Source: Ceratodon purpureus
Lineage: Eukaryota > Streptophyta > Bryopsida > Pseudoditrichales > Ditrichaceae
Reading direction: 5' to 3'
DNA length: 64,000 bases
NCBI GenBank assembly: GCA_014871385.1
Contig: CM026426.1
Coordinates: 44,812,484 to 44,876,483, forward strand
Shown: positions 23,301 to 33,955 of the stretch, one piece after another
Layout of the letters: every line of letters begins with the position of its first letter
Position numbering within the stretch: the first letter of the stretch is position 1
Position numbers and translations under genes: made by a program
The notes under the pieces: model-generated
What the model was told of the DNA's origin: nothing
Database searches by the model: none
The model's input: only the letters and a program-made list of their open reading frames with translations

Positions 23301-23526
23301 GTTGGTGGAGCCACTTCAGGTGCCAAAGGCGTTGCCGGTGGAGACTGAAGGGGTTTTGACTCGGAAGGGTAGGGCACGAGGGATGGCCCTGAAGGATGCA
23401 AGCATGGCGAAGGAGTTAGACAGTCCGGCCCAAGGCAAGCCATCAAAGATGATGAAACTGAGCAAGGAAGCGAGCCCTACCACAAAGAAGAAGGCGGTGG
23501 GTAAAAAGAAAAGGGGTAAACGGTAG
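20316..23526 (+). CDS. gene A of the SET transposon: coiled-coil protein with a RING/PHD-like finger
   Basis: Four exons with fully consistent phases: 20316-21110, 21244-22102, 22735-23016 and 23102-23526, giving about 786 residues and no internal stop. The N-terminus is basic, then an acidic block (EDEGVGEEEDEDVVELVDV), then a globular part (DWVKLHNLCGTGVNPKRFSN, KRGRNGYKWQDCLNAKVMER). Exon 2 holds a long coiled coil and then a Cys/His cluster: CSLC, GCMHIYHPWC, CVVKDC, a C-x2-C...C-x-H-x3-H-x2-C arrangement like RING or PHD zinc fingers. The last exon is acidic and then strongly Lys-rich, ending KKKAVGKKKRGKR, a probable nuclear signal. Intron 2 is loaded with GTAC words. A chromatin or DNA-binding role alongside the downstream SET gene is inference. 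Confidence 0.7.
22103..22734 (+). repeat. GTAC/GAGTACT-rich intron of gene A
   Basis: About 630 bases between GTATGA and GGTGCAG. It contains repeated words such as GGGTACTC, GAGTACT, AGTACT and GTACACTC, in both orientations and at irregular spacing, far denser than in flanking exons. The same words recur in the transposase introns and near both ends. Confidence 0.6.
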
Positions 23527-23675
23527 CTAGACAGTTTTGTATGCGAAAGTACGGATTGCATGTAGTCAGTGTTGAAGTAGTGACTGCCCGTGGTCATGTA
23601 AACGATGATAAGTTATTTTGCTTATTGTCAATTTTTTTATATATATGATATTTTTTGCAAAGTGAATTCTTTTAC

Positions 23676-24852
23676 ATGACCACGCAGGTTACATGGTTTG
23701 ACCACTCTGACATTTCTAGGGGTCTGGAGGATGTGCCTGTAGCGGTACAAGTGCCTGTGGAAGGCAACTGCCCCATGGCTCCGTTTATTTACGTCCCCAG
23801 CACTATTTTGAGTGAGGAGGTAGTTGTTGGTAATAAAAGAGAAAGCAGTTGTTATTGTTATGGGCAGGATTGCTCACAGGACCCGGGTGCTTGTGAATGC
23901 ATGCGGAAGAATGGTGGAGCATGTGCATATGATGCAGACGGACGCTTGAAGGTGGAGGATCACGATGTAATGGAGGTACCGGTTTAGTACTCAAGACTTC
24001 TGGTTTAGAGTTTATTATATTTCATTTTTGTGTAACATTCTGGAAAGGCGTCTTCATGCTCGATGTCTTTGTTGTGTAGGTACCGGAGTTACGTTACTGT
24101 CGACCAGGCGAAGGGTGTTATTACGAGCTCGAACGATCTAGTGATCCTCAGATAGGATACGTTGTGTGTAGAGGACATTATGAGCGAAAGTTTATATTTG
24201 AATGCAATCTGTCATGCTTGTGTCGTGGAACTTGTAGAAATAGAGTTGTACAGAAAGGGCTGACCTTAAAGTTGAATGTAGTTTGGACTGGAGGTCGGGG
24301 TTGGGGACTTCAAACACTTCAAGCCATAGAGAAGGGACAATTTGTTGTAGAGTTTGCAGGTCAGATTTGTACAAATCGGGAAACGATGTCGAGGACAGGC
24401 TTGCGGTCCAGCAACGGCTGGTACTCTCTCAACCTAGATGCTGAATGGAGGGCGGAAGCGGCAAGTAACGACGATACGGCTCTCAACATCGACGGAGTTT
24501 TATATGGTAACGTGGCACGTTTTTTGAACCACAGGTGCAAGGATGCTAACCTGGTGGACGTGCCGGTGAGAATCGAGCAAGCTGATTCACGGCTATATCA
24601 TGTGGCCTTTTTTGCTTGTAGATATATCGAGCCAGGAGAGGAACTCACATGGGTATGACTTCTCCTTTACTTGGTGTAGGTGATTCTGTTTTGGAGCAGT
24701 TTTTAGAGTGATCGAGTCTCTTACTTACTCCCTGTTGTCGGTGATGTCTCCTTGAATACTAGGATTACGGTGAGGAGGGATACAGCACGGGTTCTAACGG
24801 CGGGCCATGTTTGTGCGATAGTTTAGCGTGTAGGAATCCAAGCCGACATTAG
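23676..24852 (+). CDS. SUV39/SUVH-type histone lysine methyltransferase encoded by the transposon
   Basis: Three exons, 23676-23975, 24080-24652 and 24763-24852, all phase 0, give about 320 residues with no internal stop. Pre-SET: DISRGLEDVPVAVQVPVEGN, then the Cys cluster CYCYGQDC and CECMRKNGGACAYD, and ECNLSCLCRGTCRNRVVQ. SET: RGWGLQTLQAIEKGQFVVEF, GNVARFLNHRC (the NHxC cofactor motif), AFFACRYIEPGEELTWDYG with the catalytic-site Tyr. Post-SET: PCLCDSLACRN with three Cys. All expected motifs of the H3K9 (KMT1) class are present, so activity is plausible. No SRA, chromo or ankyrin domain is seen, so the protein is minimal. A TTG just upstream or a further 5' exon spliced at CACGCAG (23687) is possible. 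Its position inside the terminal repeats makes it transposon cargo. Confidence 0.88.
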
Positions 24853-25216
24853 TTCATAGATTTGCATAGACATTCAAGCCGCCTGTAGAGGCACCTCAGA
24901 TTTACGTGGACAGAACATTATCTCGAAGACGAGACTGTTATGGAGGATTTTTGATTTAACAGTTCGGTTCGATTTTCAAGTGGTTATATAAACTGTGCCC
25001 ATTACGTATGGACTTCTCATAGATCATCATTTCTGTTACAATTTTTTTTGCCCACAGTATAAACATTCTACTCAGAGACAGTTTATCTATTTAATTTGTT
25101 TTCCAAATTTTATACATCGTACTCTATGCGTACACATCCTACTACTTAAAAGACGATTGAATTATTGATTTAAATGTTTGCCCAAACGGGAAATGTACCC
25201 AAAATACATCCGGCAC
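24853..25216. terminator. space between convergent genes
   Basis: AT-rich, non-coding. It must hold the 3' ends of the SET gene (plus) and the DDE-like gene (minus). I see no distinctive signal beyond AT-rich runs. Confidence 0.4.
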
Positions 25217-26225
25217 TCAGCTTGTAACGTCATCAGTTGCCCACCATGCTGATAAGACTTGTTGGATCATATCTAATGTCTCGTCCGTCATCTTATAAAC
25301 TGCATCACCACCCCGAACCACATGCGAAGCTAGAATCATCGGGAATTTTGCGACCCTAATCTTACTTGCATGGACGTGGGCCTGCACGGATCTTTCGAGG
25401 TAGACAAAGGTGTTTGACCCTCTCCCGTACTTCTGATAGTATGTGCTAGCCACTGCAAAATCTCCCTTCTGAAAAGATTCTACCCATGGGCAAATGAAAT
25501 CCTCTTCGACCTGAAACCTATTCTTTGTACACTGCAACACATAAAAATCAACCCCCTCATCGTTGCCTTCGAAAGCCGGTATCATGAAGTTGTCTCCTAC
25601 AGTGAGAAGGATTGAATGTGAGTTGTCACTCACACTCGCTACCCAATTCTCGGGATCATCTTCACATTCGATTTGCTCTTGTACTTCAAGAGCATTTGTT
25701 GGTCAAAGACGTACTAATCGCCAATCTTCCACATGCGACTTTTGCTCACAATGCACCCACTCCTGATTAATGCAGGGCGCACAGAAACATGACAAATCAC
25801 GCACCATCAGCAATGTAGGATCTGTCCTTGAAATTCCGAGTATACTATGGAATTGCCTAGAACCTGATATAGTTCTACATTTCCACTCATTCACTCTGTC
25901 AACATCTCCAAGGCCAATATGCCAGAACACTCTAGATATGGGCACCTCTTTCGAAACATCAAAAGAACTGACAGCTCTATGACTGCACTTTGTTTTTAAA
26001 AAGTCAACACACTGTGATGCGTTGGCCAACTCGTCTTCTGGGTGCTGAATTTGATGGGTGCGTAAAGCCCTCTTTGCAACCGCTCCAGCTCCATCCCACT
26101 CCCCTGCACCATTTGTATTCAAGACGTCAATACTCACGGTACACAAAGAGTTCATAGAGTATCAACAGAGTACTCTGCTTGATGGATGGTGCAACAACAG
26201 TACTTAGAGTATGACGTTGAAGCAC

Positions 26226-26376
26226 ACGGGTACGCCAATGTCGGTACACGGGTACTCCAGTGGGTACCACACGGGAACTCCAATGGGAACCACACGGTTA
26301 CTCCAACACTTATCCACATGGGTACTCCAATGGGTACCACACGGGTACTCGAATTGGAACCACACGTGTACTCCAA
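26226..26376. repeat. minisatellite of about 23-bp units in the last transposase intron
   Basis: About seven imperfect units with the core CACACGGGTACTCCAATGGG, each 21-24 bases. They sit in the intron (26104-26439) between the exon ending at GHGK and the exon beginning EWDGAG. Confidence 0.75.
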
Positions 26377-27481
26377 AGTACGCACAATATTAAGAAAAGA
26401 GAAGGTGTACACATGAATGGCTAAGTGAGACCGCAGTACCTTTCCCGTGGCCTGAACCGAAAAAACTCCATCTCATCGTGCATCCTGTGAGGCCGGGGTA
26501 TTGAGCCACAAAATACATGGCTCGAGCTCCCTTAAACTGTCCGGCACATCCGTCGCTATACACCCAGTGTTCTGTAGGCTTCAAACCTGCATCTACCACC
26601 CACTTCCAATGCAAAAGCATACAATGTTGTACAAACAGGCTATCATGTTTTTTATCATCACTAATATAGTAATGAGTATGTTTGATTAAGCCTAAATCCA
26701 CACCTTCTTCTGTCAAGGGGGGCTTGTACAGAGTAATGTGCACAAGTATAGTTATGGAACTACTAAACCAATGCATACTTTGTACCTCGTTCTAAATTGC
26801 AAAAGTATAATTTTCTGCGAAATCAATATGTGAAATTAAAACACCATGTGGCACGTTCTCCATCATCTTACGGCACTCTGCATCTTGCCAATTGGCAACG
26901 AAATTGTGAGTGACAAACTGCTGTACCTTTTTCTTCAAGTACGATACAAACTCACCGGGTGCCGTTTCTTTGAACACCTCCTGGATACGTTTCTTTTGTT
27001 GACCTGTTTCTTCATGTATCCCTATAACTTTCATCTCAAAACATCTCCACTTGACCAACAAATCAGTGGCAAGGTCGCATTCTTGAGGACAGAATTTGAG
27101 CATCTGAACTCCACAAGCTCAGCAGTCGCCCATTAAGCAAGAGAGCTTATGCCATTTTTCAAGCTCTCCTTTGGGACACACACATGCTTGCCATAATGTG
27201 GAGATTCGTTCAAATGTCTTAGAGATAGCAGAACAACCATTTGCATCACTACCGCAAACCTCACACCCACATGTACAACCTATGTGACAGTGATTAACCT
27301 TCGAGGAATCTCGGATCGTGTTTATAGCTTCCCTTAAAAGATCAATTTCTACATGATAGACACAGCAGCAAGAATTCTGATCTTTCAAAGTTTTCACATA
27401 CCAGGGTTTTAGATACTCAAAAGCTCGCTGCTTAATGTGGCATTCGGGATGCGCTTCCTTAAAATTTAGAAACAGTTGGGC

Positions 27482-28141
27482 CTGCAAGAAAATGCACTAA
27501 TCAGCCACGTATAGCATCACCACCAAAACCCTGATTCGGAAATGGTAACAAACAGAATACTTTGAGTATACAGTTCCTATGTCATGTACCTAGGCTACAT
27601 ATAAGAGTACTCCTAGTACTAACACCCTTATACTTATAACGTAACAATACTCAGAGTAATAACTCAAATACTACTGACGTTGGCATGAGTATCGTACAAG
27701 ACAGTCAGAGTACTCTCTTCAGTACTCTTTTAAATCTGGGTACTACAGTGTAACTCCGTTGAATACTCTAAGAAGTAGTCGTGGGTATCTAGTGTACTAT
27801 AAGCTATACTTTGAGCGAACCAAATATCTACAAAGATCCTGTCTCCACCACTGGATATGTACCCAGATTACCATCCCAATGAACTACTTACTTCTACTTG
27901 TACTAATACCAACGTAGGAGACATCATGACTACTGCAAGAGTACAGACCTAAACGTGGGAGTAGTTAGAGTAACAACTCTTCTAAAAAAAATGCCCAGTA
28001 AGTGATCTTCACATTCTAAGGGAGGACTCCGAGTAGGTGTGGTTGTACAGACCAGAAATGTAAGCATTTGAGAAATATAATGAGAATCTGAGCTCCTATT
28101 ACAACATTAATTTCAACTAAGATTATACCATTTAATCATAC
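27482..28141 (-). repeat. GTAC/GAGTACT-rich transposase intron
   Basis: A 660-base intron (GTATGA to TTGCAG on the minus strand) with many GAGTACT, AGTACTC and GAGTAT words, matching those in the gene A intron at 22103-22734. Confidence 0.6.
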
Positions 28142-28850
28142 CTGGGCGTCCGTGAGGTAATGTGTAGCATGTATTACATACTCATTCCTCTGTATGCGCT
28201 GTCTAGTTACGTCCTTCTTGTTGGGTGAAACGCGGGTCCTCCCATGCCAAAACACTCGCACAGCCTCCTTCACATAATCTGACAAGCCAGCCCGCTTGGC
28301 CCGCTCCAAAAGTTTGTACTGCTCGTTAACATCTGTGCACGCAGTTCTCCTGTCTAAAGCATTCGCAATGTTCCGGGGATGTACCTGCAGACCAAAGTGA
28401 GGATTAACAACACATCAGGGAGATCAAACTCCACATCTACTGGAAGTCACCACAAATGCATCACCAGAGTCACTCCAACGTCCTTAACATCACATCTACG
28501 ACGGCTCTGAAATCCCGATACCACCATAGCCCTATGAACTCCTAAACCTAGGATACTTGAAGGAGCAGTGAACATCCTCAATATCTATAGTCCAACAGTG
28601 AAACCAATATCGTAAACCGTCATTTAAAAAAAAAGACTGAACCGTAGACACTATCATGTCTGATCTTTCGTACACCAAATGGACGTCACTTTCGGCAGAG
28701 GATCAAACACGATTCCGATTCTACTATAGTGGGTTAGCAACTACAAACCTGTAAGACCCTGGAGAGCCCCCGCATCGATGACGACACATCACTAACAGCG
28801 GCGTCCAGAAGACCGTGGGTAGTACTCAGGGAGCATTGGCCAAATCCCAT

Positions 28851-30143
28851 TGTGATTCAAAAGCTTCTCAAGCACAGTGCTTTTGCAAGTCGCTGGTGGG
28901 CATTCTTGGAGCTCAGCCATGATGCACATCGCCAATTTTGCTGACTTCGAAGTAGTCTACCGCTCACCCATGCCACTCGACTCCACCGAACCTTCCCCGG
29001 AGTGCCGCAGTATCTCAATATTGCGATCTTGTGTTCCTACCCTCTCACGATATTTCTGCATTCTCAGTCGGGATTGCTCTGCCAGGTACGCACGTTTTAC
29101 TTCAGCTGCAGCTGCAGCGGCAGCTCGTCCTCGTGGCCCAGGTCGGATGATGCTCAGCCGAGTCCGCTGCCGATTAGCTTCATTCCCCATAGCAAAATTG
29201 CAGATGAATCTGTCTAAACCCTAAGACCAGCGTCAGGAAGAGCAAACGTTCCCAGCGAAGACCACAAACCCTAGGCCAAATCCTTGAACCCAATTTGCAA
29301 AAATTCCTCCACTCAAGAAACAACACCCTGCTAGACAGTACCCTAACAAAACCACGAAAACAACACCAAGAACCAACGGCGGGAATTCCACAGACGCAGC
29401 CACAGCCGCCCCCCCACAACCTGTACTCCGCACGCCAAGGGAAATGATCCATCGGATCCTATGTGAACTTGGAAGGAAATCTGCTGGAGCCAGTAAGACG
29501 AAGATGAACGTCGTCATTCTTCCATCAAACAGCGAATAAAGCCCCTCTTAACGGAACGGCCTACCACGACTGGTCCTAAAAAAAGATGATACAGAGTATC
29601 TTGAGTACTCAAAAGTACGAACTGTTGATTTTCCCGCACTTCCTACTGGCATGCTTGGGCGCCAAAAACCATCTGTTCAGACCCTGGCTCATTAAGGGAC
29701 AACGGTCCTCAGTAGGAATGGGAAAAAAAAAACAAAAAAATTCCAGTTTTTGATCAAATTAGACCATGTCAAAATTTTGGCACTTTGACCGATAAAAAAA
29801 GCAAAGAAGGAATGAGTTTTTGGAAAGTAATAATACAACATATTAAACACTAGAAGGTGTTCTATGAGCACAAGAAATCTTCCTAGTACTTCGCAACTTA
29901 GTATTTGGCAAAATTGAGTACTTTGTGCATTTTTTCCTGACAGCAACGTACTCCTATGAAAAAGTTTAAAGGGAATTTATAGTATGTTGCAAATGCCTAT
30001 ACAAATTTTGTCAAGTACAATTGCACACCTAAACACTCCTTCTTCAATATTATAAAAAACAAAATGGTACTTTGGCGTGTATACACCCCAAAAAAGGTCC
30101 TTGAACATGGAAATTTACAGCAAATACAGGGCGTAACGTACTT
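28851..30143. other. upstream region of the transposase gene and right subterminal region
   Basis: 28957-29190 (minus) has an open frame starting MGNEANRQRTRLSIIRPGPRG with an Ala-rich, Arg-rich segment. A stop and then a frame change separate it from the exon at 28850, so it may be a decayed first exon. 29191-29520 is GC-rich leader. 29580-30143 is AT-rich and again has GAGTACT words (for example around 29596-29620) up to the terminal repeat. No other gene is seen. Confidence 0.35.
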
Positions 30144-30156
30144 TTTGATCCACCCT
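30144..30156. repeat. right terminal inverted repeat of the SET transposon
   Basis: TTTGATCCACCCT, the inverted counterpart of AAGGTGGCTCAAT at 19524 with two or three mismatches. It abuts the target duplication at 30157-30164. Confidence 0.7.
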
Positions 30157-30164
30157 AGCATGCT

Positions 30165-31948
30165 TTCACCCTATCCTTGATTTTCTCGGGGTCAGGGAGT
30201 TTCCCATATTTGCACACGATATATCCAAGGATTACGCCAGCGAAAAACAAAAACATGCATTTGTCAGCATTTAAGCTTACCCCGTTTGCACGGCATGCCT
30301 GGAAAATTTGACGGAGTTGAGCAACATGGTCTTTCATGTGCCCGTAAACGGTTTTGTCGTCTAAATATATCCGGAAGAATGTTTTCAACTATGGTCTGAA
30401 AATTAATTCCATAACACGTTGAAAAGTCATAGGTGCGTTTTTGGCCCGGAAAGGCATTCTTTCAAATTGGTAAGGGTCCCATTCGGTAGAAAAAGCCGTT
30501 TTGTTTTTATCTTGTTCGGCCATGGCAACCTGGTAATTTTCTGAAAAGCAATCTAGGAATGAGTACATTTCATGGCCGGCGACCTCGTCAATTATCTCTT
30601 CCATGTAAGGCAAAGGATAATGGTCTTTCTTGGTTGCAGCATTCAATTTACGGAAGTCTACGCAGATCCGTAATGTTCCGTTTTTCTTGGGGATAATTAC
30701 CATGGAAGAAAGCCAAGGTGCGAAATCCACAGGTGATATAAATTTGGCTTTTAGTAATTTATCCAATTCGGTTTTAACCCTTTCTGCATAGTTTGGGTTC
30801 ATTCTATATCGTCTTTGTTGTACCGGGGTTGCATTGGGAACCAAGTCAATCGTATGTTCTGCTAGTGTCCGTGGTATCCCTTTGAGGTCTTCATGTCCCC
30901 ATGCAAAGATATCTTGATATTCATGAAAGAGTTCGATAGCAACCTTTTTTACTTGGTTTGGTGCATTAGCATTGATTTTGATATATTTGGGACTGTCCAG
31001 AGTTCCCAAGTTTACTAATTCAATTTTATCCTTGGCACCATGGGTCCAACCTGTGATAACTTCCTTCCGGAGGGTTTCGCTAGCGGGAGTAGCTTGAATT
31101 GTCACGGTTTCCTGAAGCTCCTGTGAAAAGTGAGGAGGTATATCCATTTTGTCTTGATCTGCTACCATACTGGCTAGATGAATTTCTGCTAATGGAATGA
31201 GGTCTAGATTGGCCTGGAACACCATGGCTTCCTGTTTTGGGGATAAACCTTCTACCGAGTTTGTTCCTGCCTTGTGGCGAATTTGGTTTGCTCTGGCTCT
31301 AGTGATACAACTATCCACGGGAGTATTAACCGTTTTGCCTTGCCTTTGAATACGTATCTGGTTCCTAGACCATTCGTGTACGGCATTCATATCTCTTAAC
31401 CAGGGTCGCCCAAGGATAACTGGGAAGTTACTGCTATCAGGCATATCAATGATGACAAAGGTAGCAGGTGTGTAAACCCCATGAGTAGTAATAGCTAGAG
31501 TTGATAGTATGCCTAGAGGTGTGACAGGGGCATCATTGGCCATGCGCAGTATAAATTGGGCAATTTCGGGTGATGGTAAGCCTAGATGTTTTCTTAGATG
31601 ATTGCTCATCACATTGACCCCAGAACCTCCATCTACCAGTACATTTGTAAGTTCATGGTCCCCAAGTTGGAAATGGATAACAACTGCGTCAGGGTCCAGC
31701 GTGGTTGCATTTACTTCAATGATTTCTGGATCATTTGTTGCTGCAGGCGTAGCTGCCTGCTGTAAATATTTTTGTAGTTCTAGACTCAATTTAATTAACT
31801 TGGAAAGCGTGATTGTGACATTTGTGTCGTCCAGGATTGTTTTGCATGTGGGAACCCTGGTTCGATGTTTCCAACCCCTCTTGTAAGTCTTTTCGAATCT
31901 TGTGAAGCCGTTCCCAGTGATTTTCCGAAAATGGTTTCCTGGGTTCAA
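30165..31948 (-). pseudogene. protease and reverse transcriptase region of the Ty3/gypsy element (fossil)
   Basis: The aspartic protease motif is in VLVDGGSGVNVMSNHLRKHL. Reverse transcriptase motifs follow: FISPVDFAPWLSSMVIIPKK, GTLRICVDFRKLNAATKKDH, YSFLDCFSENYQVAM, FERMPFRAKNAPMTFQRVME, and the catalytic box in RIYLDDKTVYG. The 3' side is cut by the DNA transposon at 30157. Broken, with a small number of interruptions besides the insertion. Confidence 0.9.
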
Positions 31949-33218
31949 CCACGTGTTCGTCTGGGGTTGCTTTGGACCGGGTGGTTACAACCGCGGTGCT
32001 AATAGTGGACACATTAGTTTCAGCCCCATGTACCTCGGTGAGTGTAACTCCCCCACGCCTTGGTGTCCGTGGTGTTTTTTGGTTGTCAATGGTTCCTGGA
32101 TTTTCTGAAGGCGAACGATACTGAGCCCATCTTTGTTGCAGCTGAGGGCATTGGCCCCGCCTATGGTGTAGGGAACCGCATTCCCAGCAAGCATCATTCC
32201 GCCCTGGTTGAAAAGCATCCACGTTAACCTCCTCGGGATACATGGCTGCCGTAGTTGAACGGGGACGGCGAGTATCCTCTAGCCGGGAGGAGTTCCCAGC
32301 ATACCAGCAACGACCCCCATGTATCTTTCCACAATCGGAGCAGGGCGCGAGAGGTGGTCGATTTTCCGTTCTTAGGCTGGGTAATGGTAGCAGTGGAGCC
32401 TGTGTTTTGTTTAAAGCCCCTAGCTCTCGGCTAATATCGTTGGCAGCGGTTAATATATCCCCACGAATCACAATGCCTTGTTGGATCCATGGTAATAATC
32501 TTTTTTTAAACCATTCACAGAGGTAGTCTTCCTTAGGACGCTGGTCTAGTTTGTCGGCCAACTGCTTGAATCTATCATAGAATTTGTCCACGGGTTCATT
32601 TTTCTCCTGTGCAATACTTCCTAAGGCACGCAAGACCTCTGAGCTAGTTTTGAGTTTTCTAAACTTGTGCAAAAAAATTCGCTTTATATCTTCCCAGGTG
32701 GCCTGGTAGTGTTCTGTTTCAAATCGATATACCAATTGATGTGGTTGCCCTGGAGTGTGGCACCAAAAATGTTCTGTAGGTCCTCGGAATTGGTGACACC
32801 ATTGGTCCTTGCAATAACTTCGAATCATCTGATGTGCCAATCCGGATCTCTAGATTCATCAAAGACAGAGTAGGAGATTTTAGGGAACTTGGTATGTTTG
32901 TTCATGTCAACTTGGCTGGGTATCGTAGCAGCCATGTGATTTTCATGAGGGATCCTAGTGGACCGTATTGCCTCAGGGATAGCTGCCGAAGCTTGAGGCG
33001 TTGCGTTTAAAGCGTCCTGAGTTCTACTGTCCTGCAAGCTCATGTATTGAGCAGTTAATAGTTCTAGTTTGGCGTTGGTAGCCTCATTCTTTGCTACCAA
33101 GTCATCCATTTGCTATTTCGTCTATAACAGGCATTCCTTGATAGATTCGGGGTCGTCTTGGTTGGCAGCTTCTTCTACCTCATCTATGCGCTCCACTGGG
33201 AGCTTCCTTGGAGGCATG
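31791..33218 (-). pseudogene. gag region of the Ty3/gypsy element (fossil)
   Basis: Begins near MPPRKLPVERIDEVEEAA. The retrotransposon gag core is recognisable (TWEDIKRIFLHKFRKL, VLRALGSIAQEKNEPVDKFY, RFKQLADKLDQRPKEDYLC). It is followed by a CCHC zinc knuckle, CWECGSLHHRRGQC. It overlaps the start of the protease frame by about 150 bases, as in many gypsy elements. Broken, with a few interruptions. Confidence 0.8.
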
Positions 33219-33259
33219 GTGATTTCTCAAGGAAGGCCTAGAGTATCTTCAGCATTCCA

Positions 33260-33277
33260 TCCCCGGCATGGTCGCCA
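33260..33277 (-). promoter_or_regulatory. primer binding site resembling tRNA-Asp
   Basis: Three bases inside the 5' LTR the element strand reads TGGCGACCATGCCGGGGA. This closely matches the TGGCGCCGTTGCCGGGGA expected for plant tRNA-Asp(GUC), the primer of many Tat/Athila-type elements. Confidence 0.65.
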
Positions 33278-33280
33278 AAA

Positions 33281-33955
33281 TGTTAGCCCAGGTATAACAT
33301 GGAGATGCTTAGAAGACACGGGAAGGGTAAGGAGGTAGGAATTTAGAGGGTTAGGCAGATTAAAAGAGGGTCCAATTACGAGTCACGGTCATAGGGCGTA
33401 GGATGTCCCAACGGAATGACTGAGGTTGTTAGCGAGAGACTGATACCGTGGGAAGTCCAAGGGAACGAGGCAGCGAGACAGAGAGGGGGGAAGACTTGTG
33501 GAAGTAAGTCCTTCCAACGAGGGTTGGAGCCCCTGACTTCTTGCTCATGGAACCCCAAAGAGAACCTAGTGCAGGCGCATCAGAAAGTAACCAGACAGAA
33601 CCGCAAGTACTAGATCAGTAGGCCGGGTTAGGGTTAAGGGAAGAACTCATACAAAGAACACCAAGCCTACACACAAGAATACAAGGGAGGTGAAGGTGAA
33701 AAGGGCGAGTATAGCAAAAGGTAGATAGTCTTATAGAATGGCAGCGCCAAGGATTCCAAGAGTCCCAGGTCCTCTGATACAAAAGTGGCGGCCAAGCACC
33801 GAGACCGAGACTCGACTCTACTAAGGCAAAATGAAGAGTGTATGTTCCTACCAAGCTACCCTGTTTATACTTGCTATTTTCCTATTCTCTCTGTTCTAAC
33901 TAATAGTTCGCACCATCTTGGCTTTGGTAGCTTCCATGGGTCGAGCCAGGTAACA
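33281..33955 (-). repeat. LTR (5' LTR in element orientation)
   Basis: 675 bases from TGTTAGCCC to GGTAACA on the plus strand, followed by the ACAAC duplication at 33956-33960. About 15-16 differences from the other LTR, several clustered in its last 60 bases. Confidence 0.95.

Larger units (their letters stand above)
25217..28850 (-). pseudogene. DDE-like transposase gene of the SET transposon, three in-frame stops
   Basis: Four minus-strand exons with consistent phases: 28850-28749, 28384-28142, 27481-26440 and 26103-25217, about 758 codons. Exon 3 has a Cys-rich stretch (NHCHIGCTCGCEVCGSDANGC), then HIDFAENYTFAI, HWVYSDGCAGQFKGARAMYF and SFFGSGHGK; exon 4 resumes GEWDGAGAVAKRAL. The Asp residues in HIDFAENY, YSDGCAGQFK and GEWDGAG are the likely metal-binding triad of an RNase H-like transposase. 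A similar D-x-x-ENY...SDG...HGKG...DG layout occurs in unnamed DDE-like proteins of many eukaryotes (recollection, not a search). Stops: TGA near 27117, TAG near 26792, TGA near 25701, each explained by CGA or CAG changed by C-to-T. A further upstream exon with an Ala/Arg-rich coiled segment (29190-28957) is possible. Confidence 0.7.
19524..30156. mobile_element. 10.6-kb DNA transposon with SET methyltransferase and DDE-like transposase genes
   Basis: The left end reads AAGGTGGCTCAATA and the inverted right end reads AGGGTGGATCAAAA, giving an imperfect terminal repeat A[AG]GGTGG[CA]TCAA with an 8-bp target duplication. It sits in the reverse transcriptase/RNase H region of the Ty3/gypsy element, so it is younger than that insertion. 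Contents: gene A (20316-23526, plus), SET gene (23676-24852, plus) and a DDE-like gene (25217 to about 28850, minus, convergent). The introns and flanks are crowded with GTAC words, often GAGTACT. I cannot place it in a named superfamily. The 8-bp duplication is compatible with hAT, P or Zisupton-like groups, but the transposase does not look like the first two. Confidence 0.8.
14149..33955 (-). mobile_element. Ty3/gypsy LTR retrotransposon, split by a nested DNA transposon
   Basis: Minus-oriented, bounded by 675-bp LTRs with TG...CA ends and an exact ACAAC duplication. Order in its own direction: LTR (33955-33281), tRNA-Asp-like primer site, gag, protease and reverse transcriptase, [DNA transposon 19524-30156], RNase H and integrase, additional coiled-coil ORF, LTR (14823-14149). 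Without the nested insertion it would be about 9.2 kb, a normal size for the family. Integrase placed after RNase H marks it as Ty3/gypsy, and the primer site plus extra ORF suggest a Tat/Athila-like lineage. The LTRs differ at about 15-16 of 675 positions by hand count (about 2.3%), so it is young. It is broken: apart from the insertion, a modest number of interruptions are present. Confidence 0.9.

Noticed and set aside
26226-26376. CRISPR-like array
   Set aside because: The units are directly adjacent with no unique spacers; it is an intronic minisatellite in a eukaryotic gene.
29180-29517. Membrane-protein-like minus-strand frames
   Set aside because: They lie in the GC-rich leader of the transposase gene, overlap in two frames and have no family features.
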